A stretch of 64,000 bases of DNA, from contig NZ_LR215037.1 in assembly GCF_900660665.1 (NCBI RefSeq), positions 434,001 through 498,000 on the forward strand, in the 5' to 3' direction. Position numbers and translations under genes: made by a program. Of this stretch, positions 47,129 through 57,161 are shown one piece after another. A model generated the notes under the pieces. It made no database searches, was not told where the DNA came from, and saw nothing but the letters and a program-made list of their open reading frames with translations. Every line of letters starts with the position of its first letter. The stretch's first letter is position 1. Source of the stretch: Mycoplasmopsis maculosa (GTDB taxonomy: Bacteria > Bacillota_I > Bacilli_A > Mycoplasmatales > Metamycoplasmataceae).

Positions 47129-47457
47129 TTATTACCTCTTTAATTAAAGATTTATATAAAACGCAACATCAAATTAATTTAAATGATATTAACGCCAATA
47201 TAATTTTATATATATATTAATGATTAAAAAAGATATTGATATCAATATGCAAAAATATGAAAAATTTACATATTTTATATTTTATTTTTTAAAAAAATAA
47301 GCACAAATAAAGATAATAAAAAAAATATGGTATAATAAATATCTTAAAAAAATATAAATATAGCTTAAATAATTATTATACTTTTAGCAAAGTAAAACTA
47401 TATTTTAGTTTTTTATTGATAAAGACTTTTCTAAAAATATAAATGTATAATTAAATT
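47129..47457. other. 329-bp divergent intergenic region
   Basis: Holds the promoters of the ABC locus (minus) and the lipoprotein-protease pair (plus), neither sharply definable in this AT content, and a 16-bp perfect palindrome at 47233-47248. I see no ORF or structured RNA. Confidence 0.6.
47233..47248. promoter_or_regulatory. 16-bp palindrome, possible operator
   Basis: ATATTGATATCAATAT is a perfect palindrome centred in the divergent region, about 115 nt from one start and 210 nt from the other. A regulator binding here could control either gene set. There is no T-run, so it is not a terminator. Low complexity makes chance occurrence possible. Confidence 0.4.
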
Positions 47458-48756
47458 ATGAATAAAAATAAGATAAGAAATTTTTTAAAAAGCAAAATTT
47501 TTTTTACATTACCAAGTTCTTTATTATTAACTACAGTTTCTTGTTCATATAATGAAGTTGAACTGAAATCATTTAATAAATACATTTCCACAATTAAAAA
47601 AATAGAAAATGAAAATGTATTAATAAATAATGAAACAAACAAACTATTAGAAAATTTAAGTGTTAAAGAAATCAACACAAATGAATTAATACATTTAAAT
47701 TTTAAAAAATATTTATTTATAGAAGAATTATTGAAAGAAACAGATTTAAATAACGAAAAACAAAAAAAATTAATTTTTAATAGCTTCAAATTTATTAATA
47801 ATGTAATTAATGAATTTGAAGAAAAAAAAGATAATGATACATTATTAAACAAATACAATGATTCAATTTTAAAAATTATTTCATTTAAAAATGAATTATT
47901 AAAAAGTGATATTATTTTTTCAAAATATTTGGGTGAAATTTTAAATGAATTTATATATGAAATAACTTTTAAAGTTGATATTTATATTTCAAAAACCTTT
48001 ATGGAATATATTATAAAAATAATAAATATTTTGGATAAAAAAATTAACGATTTACTTAGAATAAGTGAAGATGAAAAAAATAAATTTTTAAAAATTGATA
48101 TATATGAAAAAGAAAGTAATGAGTATCAAGAAGCTTATAAAAATTTAAGTAAAATAATATTTTTAAATAATTATTATATTTTTGAGGAAATAAAAAATTT
48201 TAATAATTATTTAAAAATCGTTAAGGAAGATAATGAAAAATTTTATTCAAATTCTCCTCAAAAAGAGTCAAGAGAAGAATACATAAAAAATAATACTATC
48301 AAAAATGGTCTAAGAATTAAAATAAATTCTTTGATCACAAATGAATTAATTGATAATTTAAAAGAAAATGATAATGAAAATATTACAAATGAGGAATTAA
48401 TAAAATTTATAAATGAGACTCAAAATAAAATTAGAAAATATTATAAATATGAAATTTTAGATTATAAAAATAAATATAATTCTTTCAATAAATTAGTTCA
48501 ATTTATTTATAAAATAGGTCCAAAGGATAAAAAAGATACAAAATACGTAAATTCAGTTTTTATTGGGTGAAACAGTAATTTTGAAGCATCACTTAATTTA
48601 TTTAACATTTGAAAATTAAATATAAACAATAATTATAAAATTTCAAATAAAGAAAATTTTAAAGAAGACATTCCTTTACCTGATAGAGTAAATGGGAAAA
48701 ATATTTTTGAAATTGCATATAACGCATTATTAAAAAATGGTGGTTATCATGAATAA
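47458..48756 (+). CDS. Lipoprotein encoded before the subtilisin-like protease
   Basis: 432 aa. Signal peptide with lipobox TTVSC (Cys29). The mature part is almost entirely charged helix (Lys, Glu, Asn, Ile), probably a helical bundle or coiled coil, with no known domain. The C-terminal ~60 residues (FEASLNLFNIWKLNI.. to ..LLKNGGYHE) are more compact. Two TGA-Trp codons near the end; the stop TAA is at 48754-48756 and the next gene starts inside it at 48749 (8-nt overlap), so lipoprotein and protease are translationally coupled. Lipoprotein plus serine-protease pairs occur in several mycoplasmas; a partner or substrate-presenting role is inference. Confidence 0.75.
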
Positions 48757-50429
48757 AAAGTTTAATTTTTTTATAAATTCTTTGCTTTTTTAGCAACTTC
48801 TTTCTTTGTAAGTTCTAATAATAAACAAAATAATTATAAAGTAATAGAAATAAGCTCTGACAAATTAGAAAAAAGTAAAATAAGATTTAAAAAAATAGAT
48901 TTTTTTATAAAAAATATTGAAATTATAAATAGAGATAATTTAGAAAAATATATTTTAGATATTATTGGTGCGAAAACAGAAATGAATATAGGAATAAAAA
49001 CTGGAATTCTATCAATAAGAGTTCCAAATAATTATGATTTAAATTTATTTTTTAATAAATTAAATGAATATTTTTATGATAATAAAATAGAAATTTTCAA
49101 GTGCATTAAATATAATATAAATGAAAATAAATATTACAAAAATCTTTATTCAAATAATAATTATATTAATTTAATAAATAAAGAAGCAAAATCAAAATCA
49201 AATGAAGAAGTTTTTAATTATGTTGGTTTATTTAAAAATATTATTGAAAAACATAAGCAAAAATATTACAATTATGACTTATTTGTAGGTGTTTTAGAAG
49301 CAAAAGGACATGTAGATCCAAATGGAATTGCTTTTAGAGAACATAACTTAAATAATAAAAAAATAAAATGAAAAGATTCTTGGTTTTACGATGAAAAAGT
49401 ATCAGATCATGCTAACGTTATAGCGGAAATTACTATAGGTTCAGAATATGGAATTAATTCAACAGTGAATATTATTTTAGCAGAAATTGATTCATGAAAT
49501 GGAATAAATGAAGAAATTGAATACTTACTGAATAAAACCACTATTATAAACAATAGTTGGGGCAAAAATATAGAACAAATAGGTAATTATCTAGGATATA
49601 ACTTAGATGCTGAATATTATGATTGATATATTTATAGAAATCCAGAATTAATAAATGTTATATCTTCTGGAAATTCTTATGATAAAGGATTCCAAGAAAT
49701 AGATAATTTAGCTTTATCAAGAAATTCAATAATAGTTGGATCTCTAAACTTGAAAACAAGTAAAAAGTATTTTTATAGTCAAATAGAAAACGTTAATAAT
49801 TATATTTCAGTGTTAACTCCGGGTTTTTATAATTTTAAAAGTCCTATAAGACAGGACAATATTGATTATTATTTTGGACATGGTACAAGTTACTCAGCTC
49901 CAGTTGTTACCGCGATAGCAAGTATGTTAAAGTAAGAATACAGTTATATTTTTGATAAAGGTGCAGATTCAATATTTTTTAAATCAGCCTTATTAACTGG
50001 TTCTATAAAAAACAAGAATCAAAACAGAGATTTAGATAATTTTTATGAAGCCGGAATTCCAAATTATGAAAATATTGTAAATTTATTAAAAAATACTACT
50101 ATCTTTAAAAGATTTGAGAACAAAAAAATACTATTTTAGTTGAATTAAATAAAGGTGATAAATTAAGAACCGCATTAACTTATTTAATTAAAGAAAAAAA
50201 TTATAATAAATCCAATTTTCATTTAAAAATAAATTATCTTGGTGAAAAAAGAGATGATTATAATTGACCATATATAAGAGATACACTTGTTGTTTCAAAA
50301 AATAAAAATTATAATGTAGAAATAATAGAATATATTGCAGAAAAAGCCGGAGCTTATAAAATAGAAATTTTTTCTGATGATGTTAAAAATAAAAATATAG
50401 AATTAGCTCTTTCTTATTTAATAAATTAA
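48749..50429 (+). pseudogene. Subtilisin-like serine protease (S8), disrupted
   Basis: Catalytic features are easy to see: HANVIAEITIG carries the His, INNSWG the oxyanion Asn, and FGHGTSYSAPVVTAIASML the Ser. The first-strand motif reads FVGVLEAKGHVD, with Glu where the Asp usually is; the Asp two turns on may serve. A C-terminal beta-rich domain (about 50130-50429) ends with LALSYLIN. The gene is broken three times: the signal-peptide frame closes at TAG 48791 (one base short in T7 at 48766-48772), an in-frame TAA at 49933-49935 just after the Ser motif, and a shift at A7 50122-50128. Restored, it is ~560 aa, secreted, unanchored. Confidence 0.8.
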
Positions 50430-50433
50430 TTTT

Positions 50434-50470
50434 AAAAAAAGACATAAGATTTTACTTTATGTCTTTTTTT
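50434..50470. terminator. Strong bidirectional terminator
   Basis: 14-bp stem (AAAAAAAGACATAA at 50434-50447 against TTATGTCTTTTTTT at 50457-50470), loop of 9. It separates the converging protease gene (stop 50429) and the ABM-like gene (stop 50475). Confidence 0.88.
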
Positions 50471-50474
50471 AAAA

Positions 50475-50759
50475 TTATGATATTGTGTTCATTTTTTCTG
50501 TTCTTACAGTATAGTCAATATAATTGTTTAAGCTTTCATATAAGCTTTTTCCATCTTTGGTTTTTATAAAATTATTATATGCTTCAGCTGAAACTCATCT
50601 TTCTATAATTATAAGTGTTGATTCATTCTTTCAACAAACATCAATTGATAAATTTAGTTCTTGTCTTTTAATAGAATTTGTTCAAAACTTAATTTGACTA
50701 TCTAATAAATTTTTTGTTTCTTGCTTAATTGTTAATTCCCTATAAACTATAAAAATCAT
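50475..50759 (-). CDS. Small ABM-type (antibiotic biosynthesis monooxygenase) domain protein
   Basis: 94 aa, TGA-interrupted and so missed by standard ORF calls. It opens MIFIVYRELTIKQET and carries a ferredoxin-like alpha-beta pattern with STLIIIERWVSAEAYNNFIKT, the region most typical of the ABM/YgiN dimeric barrel family (quinol or reactive-species chemistry in other bacteria). AGGAG precedes the ATG, 8 nt from the metG stop. Activity unknown in mycoplasmas. Confidence 0.7.
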
Positions 50760-50766
50760 ATTACTC

Positions 50767-52317
50767 CTATTTTGTTATCCTATCAAATAATTTAAATTTA
50801 TCAATAAGTTTTTTATTATTAAATTTATTAAAATTTTTTATTTCTTTTTCCTCAAATTTTTCAATTGATAAAGCAGCTGCTACTTCACTTATTTTTCTAG
50901 GCATAGTTATTTGTAACGCTCAAGAAACAGCATAAATTCCATTTAATAATCTTGATAAAACTAATGCTAATTCTTCTAAATTATCAGTTAATTTTCAAGG
51001 TGTTGTTTCATCAATATATTTATTTAATTTTGAACTTAATTCAATTGCATAGTTTAATGCTTTATCCATTTCAAAATTGTCCATAAAATTTGAAAAAATA
51101 TCTGGGAACTCTTTAATTTCATTATCTATTTTTTTATGAGAATCTTTTAATGATTCACTATAAATAAGTCCATTTGGAAAAGAATTATTTAACATTTTTA
51201 GTGTTCTAGAAATTAAATTACCATAATTGTTAATTAGATTTGCGTTTACTATTTCAACTAATTTTTCTTCACTAAAATTACTATCTTCTCCTAAAATAAC
51301 TTGTGAAGTTAAATAGTATTTTATCATTTCTTCATGATATTTTTCTCTTAAATATTCTGGCTCAATAACATTATTTAAAGACTTAGACATTTTTCTACCA
51401 TCTTTGTCTCTTAATAGACCATGAGCAAAAATTTTTGAAGGCATATTTATTCCCAAAGCATGCGTAAACATTATTCAATAAATAAAATGAAATCTAGATA
51501 TTTCTTTTCCAATAATATGTACTGTTTCGCATTTATCATTACTTCAAAATTCTTTATAATCTTGCCCTGAATTATCAAAATCAAATTTTAAAGCAGTTAC
51601 ATAATTAAACAAAGCATCTAATCAAACATATATAGTATGTTTTGGGTCTTCATCTATTTTTATTCCTCATTTTATATTTTCTCTTGTTACTGATAAATCT
51701 TCTATACCATCTGTAAAAAAGTTTTGAATCATTTCTTTTACCATTTTATTTGGTGAAAGTCAATTTGGATTTTTTTGAACTTCTTTAAGTCATCATTCTT
51801 GCATTTTGCTAATTTTAAAGAAGTAACTTTCTTCTTTCATATTTACTAATTTATGACCACTTATAGGGTGATAATATTCGCCATCTTCTTTTTGCACTGC
51901 TTGATTTTTTGTTAAAAATTCTTCATCACTAACTGAATATAAACCTTCATAATAACCCTTATAAATAAAATCGTTTTGTAAAAATCAGGTAAATATTTTT
52001 TTAACTGTTTTTACATGAAATTCGTCAGTTGTTCTACTAAAATAATCATATTTTATATTTCATTTTTCCCACATTTCTTTGTAAGTTTTTACTAAATCAT
52101 CAACAAATTTTTGTGGTTCTTTATTAGCTTGTTTTGCTTTTTCTTCAATTTTTTGACCATGTTCATCACTACCAGTTAAAAATTTAACTTCATAACCTTT
52201 TATTTCCTTATAATTTGCTATTGTTCTTGCAACAGTAGTGCAATATAAATGACCAATATGCAAAGGCCCAGAAGCATAATAAATAGGTGTTGTTATATAA
52301 AATTTCTTATCTTTCAT
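50767..52317 (-). CDS. metG: Methionyl-tRNA synthetase
   Basis: Charges initiator and elongator tRNA-Met. 516 aa, the short form without a C-terminal tRNA-binding dimer domain. PLHIGH at 18-23 and KMSKS at 309-313 are the class I signatures; GSDEHGQKI near 48 and VWLDALFNYV near 240 are MetRS-specific. The connective peptide lacks zinc cysteines (GYYEGLYSVSDEEF), as in several Gram-positive MetRS. About 15 TGA-Trp codons break it into pieces under standard code. Confidence 0.94.
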
Positions 52318-52333
52318 ATTTTTCCTTTTTTTG

Positions 52334-53107
52334 CTAATAGTTAATTTTTATAGGTTTATACAATTTTTTAATTTCAGGTAAGTATTCATGTTTTTTGTTG
52401 TTATTGGGATCATGTAAATACAAATTTGGAAGAAAGTGAACACCTCAACCAGATTGAAAACGTCCTTCAACTAATACTAATTTTGGTTTATCATTAATTC
52501 TAGGAATTATAAATTGAACTCTTTTTGGTTCAAATTTATATTGTCTCATATAAATAAAACAATCAACTAATCTTTCAACAGGTATAACTAATGATAAATA
52601 ACCTTTTTGCTCAATTATTTTTGAGCAACCTTTAATTATTTGCTCTAAATTTAATTTTATTTCATGAGTAGCTATCAATAATTCTTCATTTACTTTTTTA
52701 CTTATTTTTGTTTTGTCGTAAACATAAAATGGTGGGTTGCAAATAATCTGATCATACTTTGGAGAAGCATTTTTTGTTAATTCCTGATAATAATTATTAA
52801 AATCAGCATTGATAACATTTATCTGGTGTTCTTTATTATTTAATTTAACATTTTTTCTTGCTAAATTAGCTGCTTTTTCTTGTATTTCTATAGCATCTAT
52901 TTTCAATAATGGGCTTCTTTCTGATAAAAAAATACTTAAAGCACCGTTATTAGTACCTATTTCTAATACTCTTTTTATTTTATTATTAATAAAAGCAAAA
53001 TTTGCTAATAATATAGTATCAACTGAATAATTAAACATATTTTTATCTTGAAAAATATATAAATCAGAGTCAAAACCTAAACTATTTTTTACTAATTTTA
53101 TTTCCAT
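52334..53107 (-). CDS. trmN6: tRNA1(Val) (adenine-N6)-methyltransferase-like, YfiC/TrmN6 family
   Basis: SAM-dependent methyltransferase, 257 aa. VLEIGTNNGALSI near 48 is the SAM motif I and CNPPFYV near 122 the NPPF catalytic motif of N6-adenine and exocyclic-amine methylases. NYSVDTILLANF at 27-38 is typical of the YfiC/YabB group. Its start lies 1 nt before the rnr stop, and metG starts 16 nt after its stop, so the three are one transcript. The target (tRNA-Val position 37 in E. coli) is assigned by family only. Confidence 0.82.
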
Positions 53108-53108
53108 A

Positions 53109-55283
53109 TTATTTCTTTTTACTCTGTGACTCAGCTTTTTGTTTTTCTAAATAATTTTGATAATTGCTTTCAAAAACCGCATCAACTTTTCCTGTTGTTT
53201 CGTCCGCGCCAATTATGACAACATTAACAAATTGACCTAATTTATATTTTAATTTTGTATTAGATTCACAAATTAATTCAGTTCCTTCTTCATTTGACTT
53301 AAATGTGCCATCACCAATATTTGAAACATGTACCATTGAAACAGTTTTATTTGGAAATTGAACAAAAACTCCAAATTTAGTTATACTAAATATTTGTCCA
53401 TTCAGCATTGTCCCAACTTTATTTTTATAAAATTCTGCAAATTTTAGATCATTTGTATCACGTTCTAATTGAACAGCATTTTGTTCAGATGTGGAGTTCA
53501 TTGATGCTATTGATGATAACTTTTCAGAAAATTCACTTATTTTTTTTGATCTATCGTTAAACACAAAATCCCATAAAATTCTGTGAACAATTACATCTGG
53601 ATATCTTCTTATAGGGCTTGTAAAATGACAGTAACATTCACTAGCTAGACCAAAGTGTCCTATATTATCCGGCGAATAAATAGCTTTTTGCATAGTTCTT
53701 AAAAATAACATTTTTAAAAAGTCATCAGTTTTTTGAGCATTTATTGTTTTAACAATTTTTTGAAATGATAAAGGAGTAATATTTTTTCTATCAATATCAA
53801 CTTTTATATTTAAAATTCTTAAAACATTTAAAAAATAATCTATTTTTTCGTCATCAGGAATTTCATGTATTCTATACATCATAGGCAATTTTTTGTTTGT
53901 TATAAATTTGGCAACTTCTTCATTTGCTCTAACCATAAAATCTTCAATCATCATTTCTGATTTTCCTGTTGGTCTTAACACAATATCTTTTACGCTTCCA
54001 TCATTATTTAACAAAATTTTTGGTTCTTCGATTTCAAAATCAATATAACCTTCGTCTATTTTATATTTCCTAATAATTTGACTTAATTCATAACTATTTT
54101 TTATTAATGTATTTAACTCTTTGTTTTCAAATTCTAAATTATTATCAATAAATTCATTTACTCTTTCATAAGTCAATCTATGTTTACTTCTTATGATAGT
54201 AGGAATAACTTTTGTATCAAAACTTTTTCCTTCTTTATTTATTTTGGTTATACAGCTTATAGTCAATCTATCTTCATTAGGATTTAAAGAACAAATTCCA
54301 TTTGATAATTTAAAAGGCAACATAGGTATAACTTCATCTAATAAATATATACTTGTTCCTCTTTTTAAAGCTTCTTTATCTAATGGAGAATCTTCTTTCA
54401 CATAATAAGCAACATCCGCTATATGAACACCTAATTCATAGTTGTTTTCATCAATTTTTTTAACGCTTATAGCATCATCAAAATCTTTTGTACTACTTCC
54501 ATCAATTGTTACAATTAACTCATTTCTTAAATCTAAACGGTTAGAAATATTTTCATTATATATATCGTCAGGAATATTTTCATTTATATAATCAATTACA
54601 TCTTCTTCAAATCCTTCTGGTACATTTCTTGAGACTTTTAAAGATTTAACATAAGCCATAGGATCTTCTAGATTTGTAATTTTTTTAATTATTTTTATTT
54701 CTTTATATTTATTTTTATAAGAAATAATTTCTGCCATTACTATATCCAAAATTTTAGCTTCTTTGATAGAGTCTATAATTTTAAAATTTAATGATTTATA
54801 ATGTTTTTCAATAGGTTTAAATGTTAAAAATTCTCCAACTTTATCTAGTACACCTATTATTTTATTTTCGCCTCTTTCTAGAATTTCATTAACAACTCCA
54901 AATGTCTTTTCTTCAGAATTATATCTTTTGTAAACATTTATATTTACGACATCGCCATTCATAGCATCTTTAAAATAAACGTTTGGTATAAAATAACTAA
55001 TAGGTTGCCCTTCGTTATCAATCTCATCAGTATCAAGAAAAGCAAATTTACCTTCCCCGGCAAATTTGATTTTTCCATTAACAGATGTTATAAATTCAAG
55101 CGCGTAATATAATGATTTTTTTATATCAGAAGATATTAAATAAGAATCAATTAATTTTAATAATATTTTTGTAAGTTCCTTATTTTGTGCAGGTTTTATT
55201 TTTAGTTTTTTAGCGATATCCAGAAATGAAATGTCTGGATATCTTTTGATAACTTCTAGTATTTTATTTTCTTCTAAAATCAT
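53109..55283 (-). CDS. rnr: Ribonuclease R (VacB/RNase II family)
   Basis: Processive 3'-5' exoribonuclease, likely the main one in mycoplasmas, which lack PNPase. 724 aa. An N-terminal winged-helix-like and cold-shock domain (1-~200) precedes the RNB core with TIDGSSTKDFDDAISVKK (near 262), whose Asp residues bind Mg2+, and CHFTSPIRRYPDVIVHR near 565. A C-terminal S1 domain (GQIFSITKFGVFVQFPNKT) and a Lys-rich tail follow. No internal TGA interrupts it, unusual for a gene of this size here. Confidence 0.95.
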   Translation of the reverse strand: MILEENKILEVIKRYPDISFLDIAKKLKIKPAQNKELTKILLKLIDSYLISSDIKKSLYYALEFITSVNGKIKFAGEGKFAFLDTDEIDNEGQPISYFIPNVYFKDAMNGDVVNINVYKRYNSEEKTFGVVNEILERGENKIIGVLDKVGEFLTFKPIEKHYKSLNFKIIDSIKEAKILDIVMAEIISYKNKYKEIKIIKKITNLEDPMAYVKSLKVSRNVPEGFEEDVIDYINENIPDDIYNENISNRLDLRNELIVTIDGSSTKDFDDAISVKKIDENNYELGVHIADVAYYVKEDSPLDKEALKRGTSIYLLDEVIPMLPFKLSNGICSLNPNEDRLTISCITKINKEGKSFDTKVIPTIIRSKHRLTYERVNEFIDNNLEFENKELNTLIKNSYELSQIIRKYKIDEGYIDFEIEEPKILLNNDGSVKDIVLRPTGKSEMMIEDFMVRANEEVAKFITNKKLPMMYRIHEIPDDEKIDYFLNVLRILNIKVDIDRKNITPLSFQKIVKTINAQKTDDFLKMLFLRTMQKAIYSPDNIGHFGLASECYCHFTSPIRRYPDVIVHRILWDFVFNDRSKKISEFSEKLSSIASMNSTSEQNAVQLERDTNDLKFAEFYKNKVGTMLNGQIFSITKFGVFVQFPNKTVSMVHVSNIGDGTFKSNEEGTELICESNTKLKYKLGQFVNVVIIGADETTGKVDAVFESNYQNYLEKQKAESQSKKK

Positions 55284-55290
55284 AAAATTC

Positions 55291-55548
55291 CTATGAAACT
55301 ATTCCTAAATTTGATTGAAAATATCAAATTAAAATTCCTAAAATAATTAAAACTATACCACAAAACATCATTGAATACTTTAAAACTTTTTTATATCCTC
55401 TTTCTTTTGAAAATTTAAATAACTCCAAATCATTTGAACCTACTAAAGCTCCAGAAAATGAGTTAGAATCAGGTGCCATTAACATAGAAATAACTACAAT
55501 TATTATTGAAAAAATAATCATAAATATAACAAGTAGTTGTATTAACAT
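55291..55548 (-). CDS. secG: Protein-export membrane protein SecG
   Basis: Small subunit of the SecYEG translocon. 85 aa from MLIQLLVIF, which follows AAGGAGTACACT; an ATG 21 nt upstream lies before that site and is rejected. Two transmembrane helices (about 3-25 and 52-73) with a Gly/Ser-rich loop (APDSNSFSGALVGS) are typical of SecG. The secG-rnr order is also common in Firmicutes. The last 10 residues follow a TGA-Trp. Confidence 0.85.
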
Positions 55549-55771
55549 AGTGTACTCCTTATCAAACAATATTAATAATTATATATTAAAAATAAAATAA
55601 TAATATTGGCTCCTATTATATTTTAGAAAAAATATATTAATATTTTTTTAATGATTATTTATTATTTTTTAATAAAATATTATTTTTTTACCTAAAATAC
55701 TATAAAAAAGTCTTTTATGAAAGATAAAATATTTTTTATTATTTATCTTATTTTTTTTATAAGCTTTAATA

Positions 55772-55777
55772 TATAAT
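55772..55777 (+). promoter_or_regulatory. Probable -10 box for the gmk operon
   Basis: TATAAT ten nt upstream of the gmk ATG, implying a very short or absent leader; no Shine-Dalgarno is seen before gmk. The -35 region is all T/A and not distinctive. The rest of 55549-55771 is AT-rich without a gene. Confidence 0.4.
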
Positions 55778-55787
55778 AAATATTAAT

Positions 55788-56384
55788 ATGAATATAGATT
55801 TTAATAAAAAACCTATTGTTATTTTTACAGGACCTAGTGGTGTTGGTAAAGGAACAATTGAAAAAATACTTTTTGAAGATGAAGAACTAAGACTTAAATT
55901 GTCTTGTTCTGCAACAACAAGAAAGCCAAGAGAGGGTGAGGTTAATGGCATTCATTATTTCTTTATTTCAAAAGAAGAATTTAAATCTAAAATTGACTCT
56001 AATTCATTTTTAGAGTATAGTTTTCATTTTGATAATTATTATGGCACTTTATTTGAAGAAATTGATAGAATTCATAATTCAAATAAAATTCCCTTTCTAG
56101 AAATAGAGACAAATGGAGCTAAACAAATTTTAAAAAATGTTTTAACAAATAAACAATACAAAATTATTACATTGTTTCTCTTACCACCTTCAATAGAAGA
56201 ATTAAAATCTAGAATTGAAAATAGAAATACTGAAAATGATGAAGCTATTCAAAAAAGATTATTGAAGGCTGAGGAAGAAATTTCAGATTCAAACATTTTT
56301 CAATATAAAATTATTAATGATGATGCTCTAAAAGCTGCTAAAGATATTAAAAGAATTATTTTAAATGAAATTGAGAAAAAATAA
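55788..56384 (+). CDS. gmk: Guanylate kinase
   Basis: Phosphorylates GMP to GDP. 198 aa. P-loop FTGPSGVGKGTI near 14-25 and the GMP-binding segment SATTRKPREGEVNGIHYFFIS near 42-62 are complete; SFHFDNYYGT follows. First gene of a six-gene plus-strand operon with one-base overlaps (gmk/prpC and prkC/rsgA), a grouping of gmk-prpC-prkC-rsgA-rpe known from Firmicutes. Confidence 0.95.
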   Translation: MNIDFNKKPIVIFTGPSGVGKGTIEKILFEDEELRLKLSCSATTRKPREGEVNGIHYFFISKEEFKSKIDSNSFLEYSFHFDNYYGTLFEEIDRIHNSNKIPFLEIETNGAKQILKNVLTNKQYKIITLFLLPPSIEELKSRIENRNTENDEAIQKRLLKAEEEISDSNIFQYKIINDDALKAAKDIKRIILNEIEKK

Positions 56385-57160
56385 TGGATTTTGGTAAGTT
56401 AAGCAACAAAGGAAATGTACGTTTAGAAAATCAAGATAGAGTTGCCATTTTAAATAATGGTGATTTTACTTTTTTAATTTTATGTGATGGGATGGGAGGA
56501 CATTTTGGTGGTTCACTAGCCTCTAGTATTGCACTAAAAACTTTTACAAATAATTTTATGAATTTTTTACCTAAATACAATCAAAATAGTAACTTTGAAG
56601 AATATGTAACTTGGTTTAAAAAAACATGTGATTTTGCAAGAAATGAAATGATTATTTTTTCAAATAATGATGAAGCAAAATTAGATATGGGTACAACTAT
56701 AACTGCTGCATTAGTGAACAAAAAAGAAAATTTTATTTTAATATTTAATATAGGTGATTCAAGAACATATATTTTAACTACGCAAGGTGAATTAAAACAA
56801 ATTACAGTTGATCACAACTTATTAAATCTTTTTATAAAAGATAAAATTCCTGAACATATTGCAAGAAAAAATAAAAGACACGCCGCTTTAACTAGTGCAT
56901 TAGGTCCTTTAAAGACTACTAAAATTGAAGTTTTCCCAATATTTAATAATAGTTTTGAATCAGTTTATTCAATATTATCTACAAGTGATGGTGTACATGA
57001 TTTTATTGATAAACCTATTTTAGAAATGATTTTAAAAAAACACAATAACGCCCAAGAAATTGTTGAAGAAATTGTAGATTATTCATTAAAAAACCACTCA
57101 ACAGATAATTCTTCAGCAGGTCTTATTATTTTGGATAATTCAAAAAAATGGGGTAAGTAA
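56384..57160 (+). CDS. prpC: PP2C-type serine/threonine phosphatase PrpC/Stp
   Basis: Removes phosphate from targets of the kinase encoded next. 258 aa. Metal-binding and catalytic motifs: LENQDRVAIL near 14, LCDGMGGHFGGSLAS near 33-47, GDSRTY near 125, and STSDGVHDF near 206. It overlaps gmk by one base and ends 1 nt before prkC. No membrane segment, so cytosolic. Confidence 0.93.
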   Translation: MDFGKLSNKGNVRLENQDRVAILNNGDFTFLILCDGMGGHFGGSLASSIALKTFTNNFMNFLPKYNQNSNFEEYVTWFKKTCDFARNEMIIFSNNDEAKLDMGTTITAALVNKKENFILIFNIGDSRTYILTTQGELKQITVDHNLLNLFIKDKIPEHIARKNKRHAALTSALGPLKTTKIEVFPIFNNSFESVYSILSTSDGVHDFIDKPILEMILKKHNNAQEIVEEIVDYSLKNHSTDNSSAGLIILDNSKKWGK

Positions 57161-57161
57161 T

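Noticed and set aside
47129-47457. Possible tRNA or small RNA in the divergent region
   Set aside because: No cloverleaf arms, no TTCGA-like loop, and base composition is nearly all A/T.
47451-47858. 135-aa minus-strand hydrophobic ORF
   Set aside because: Antisense to the 432-aa lipoprotein gene; the apparent hydrophobicity comes from reversed Lys/Asn codons.
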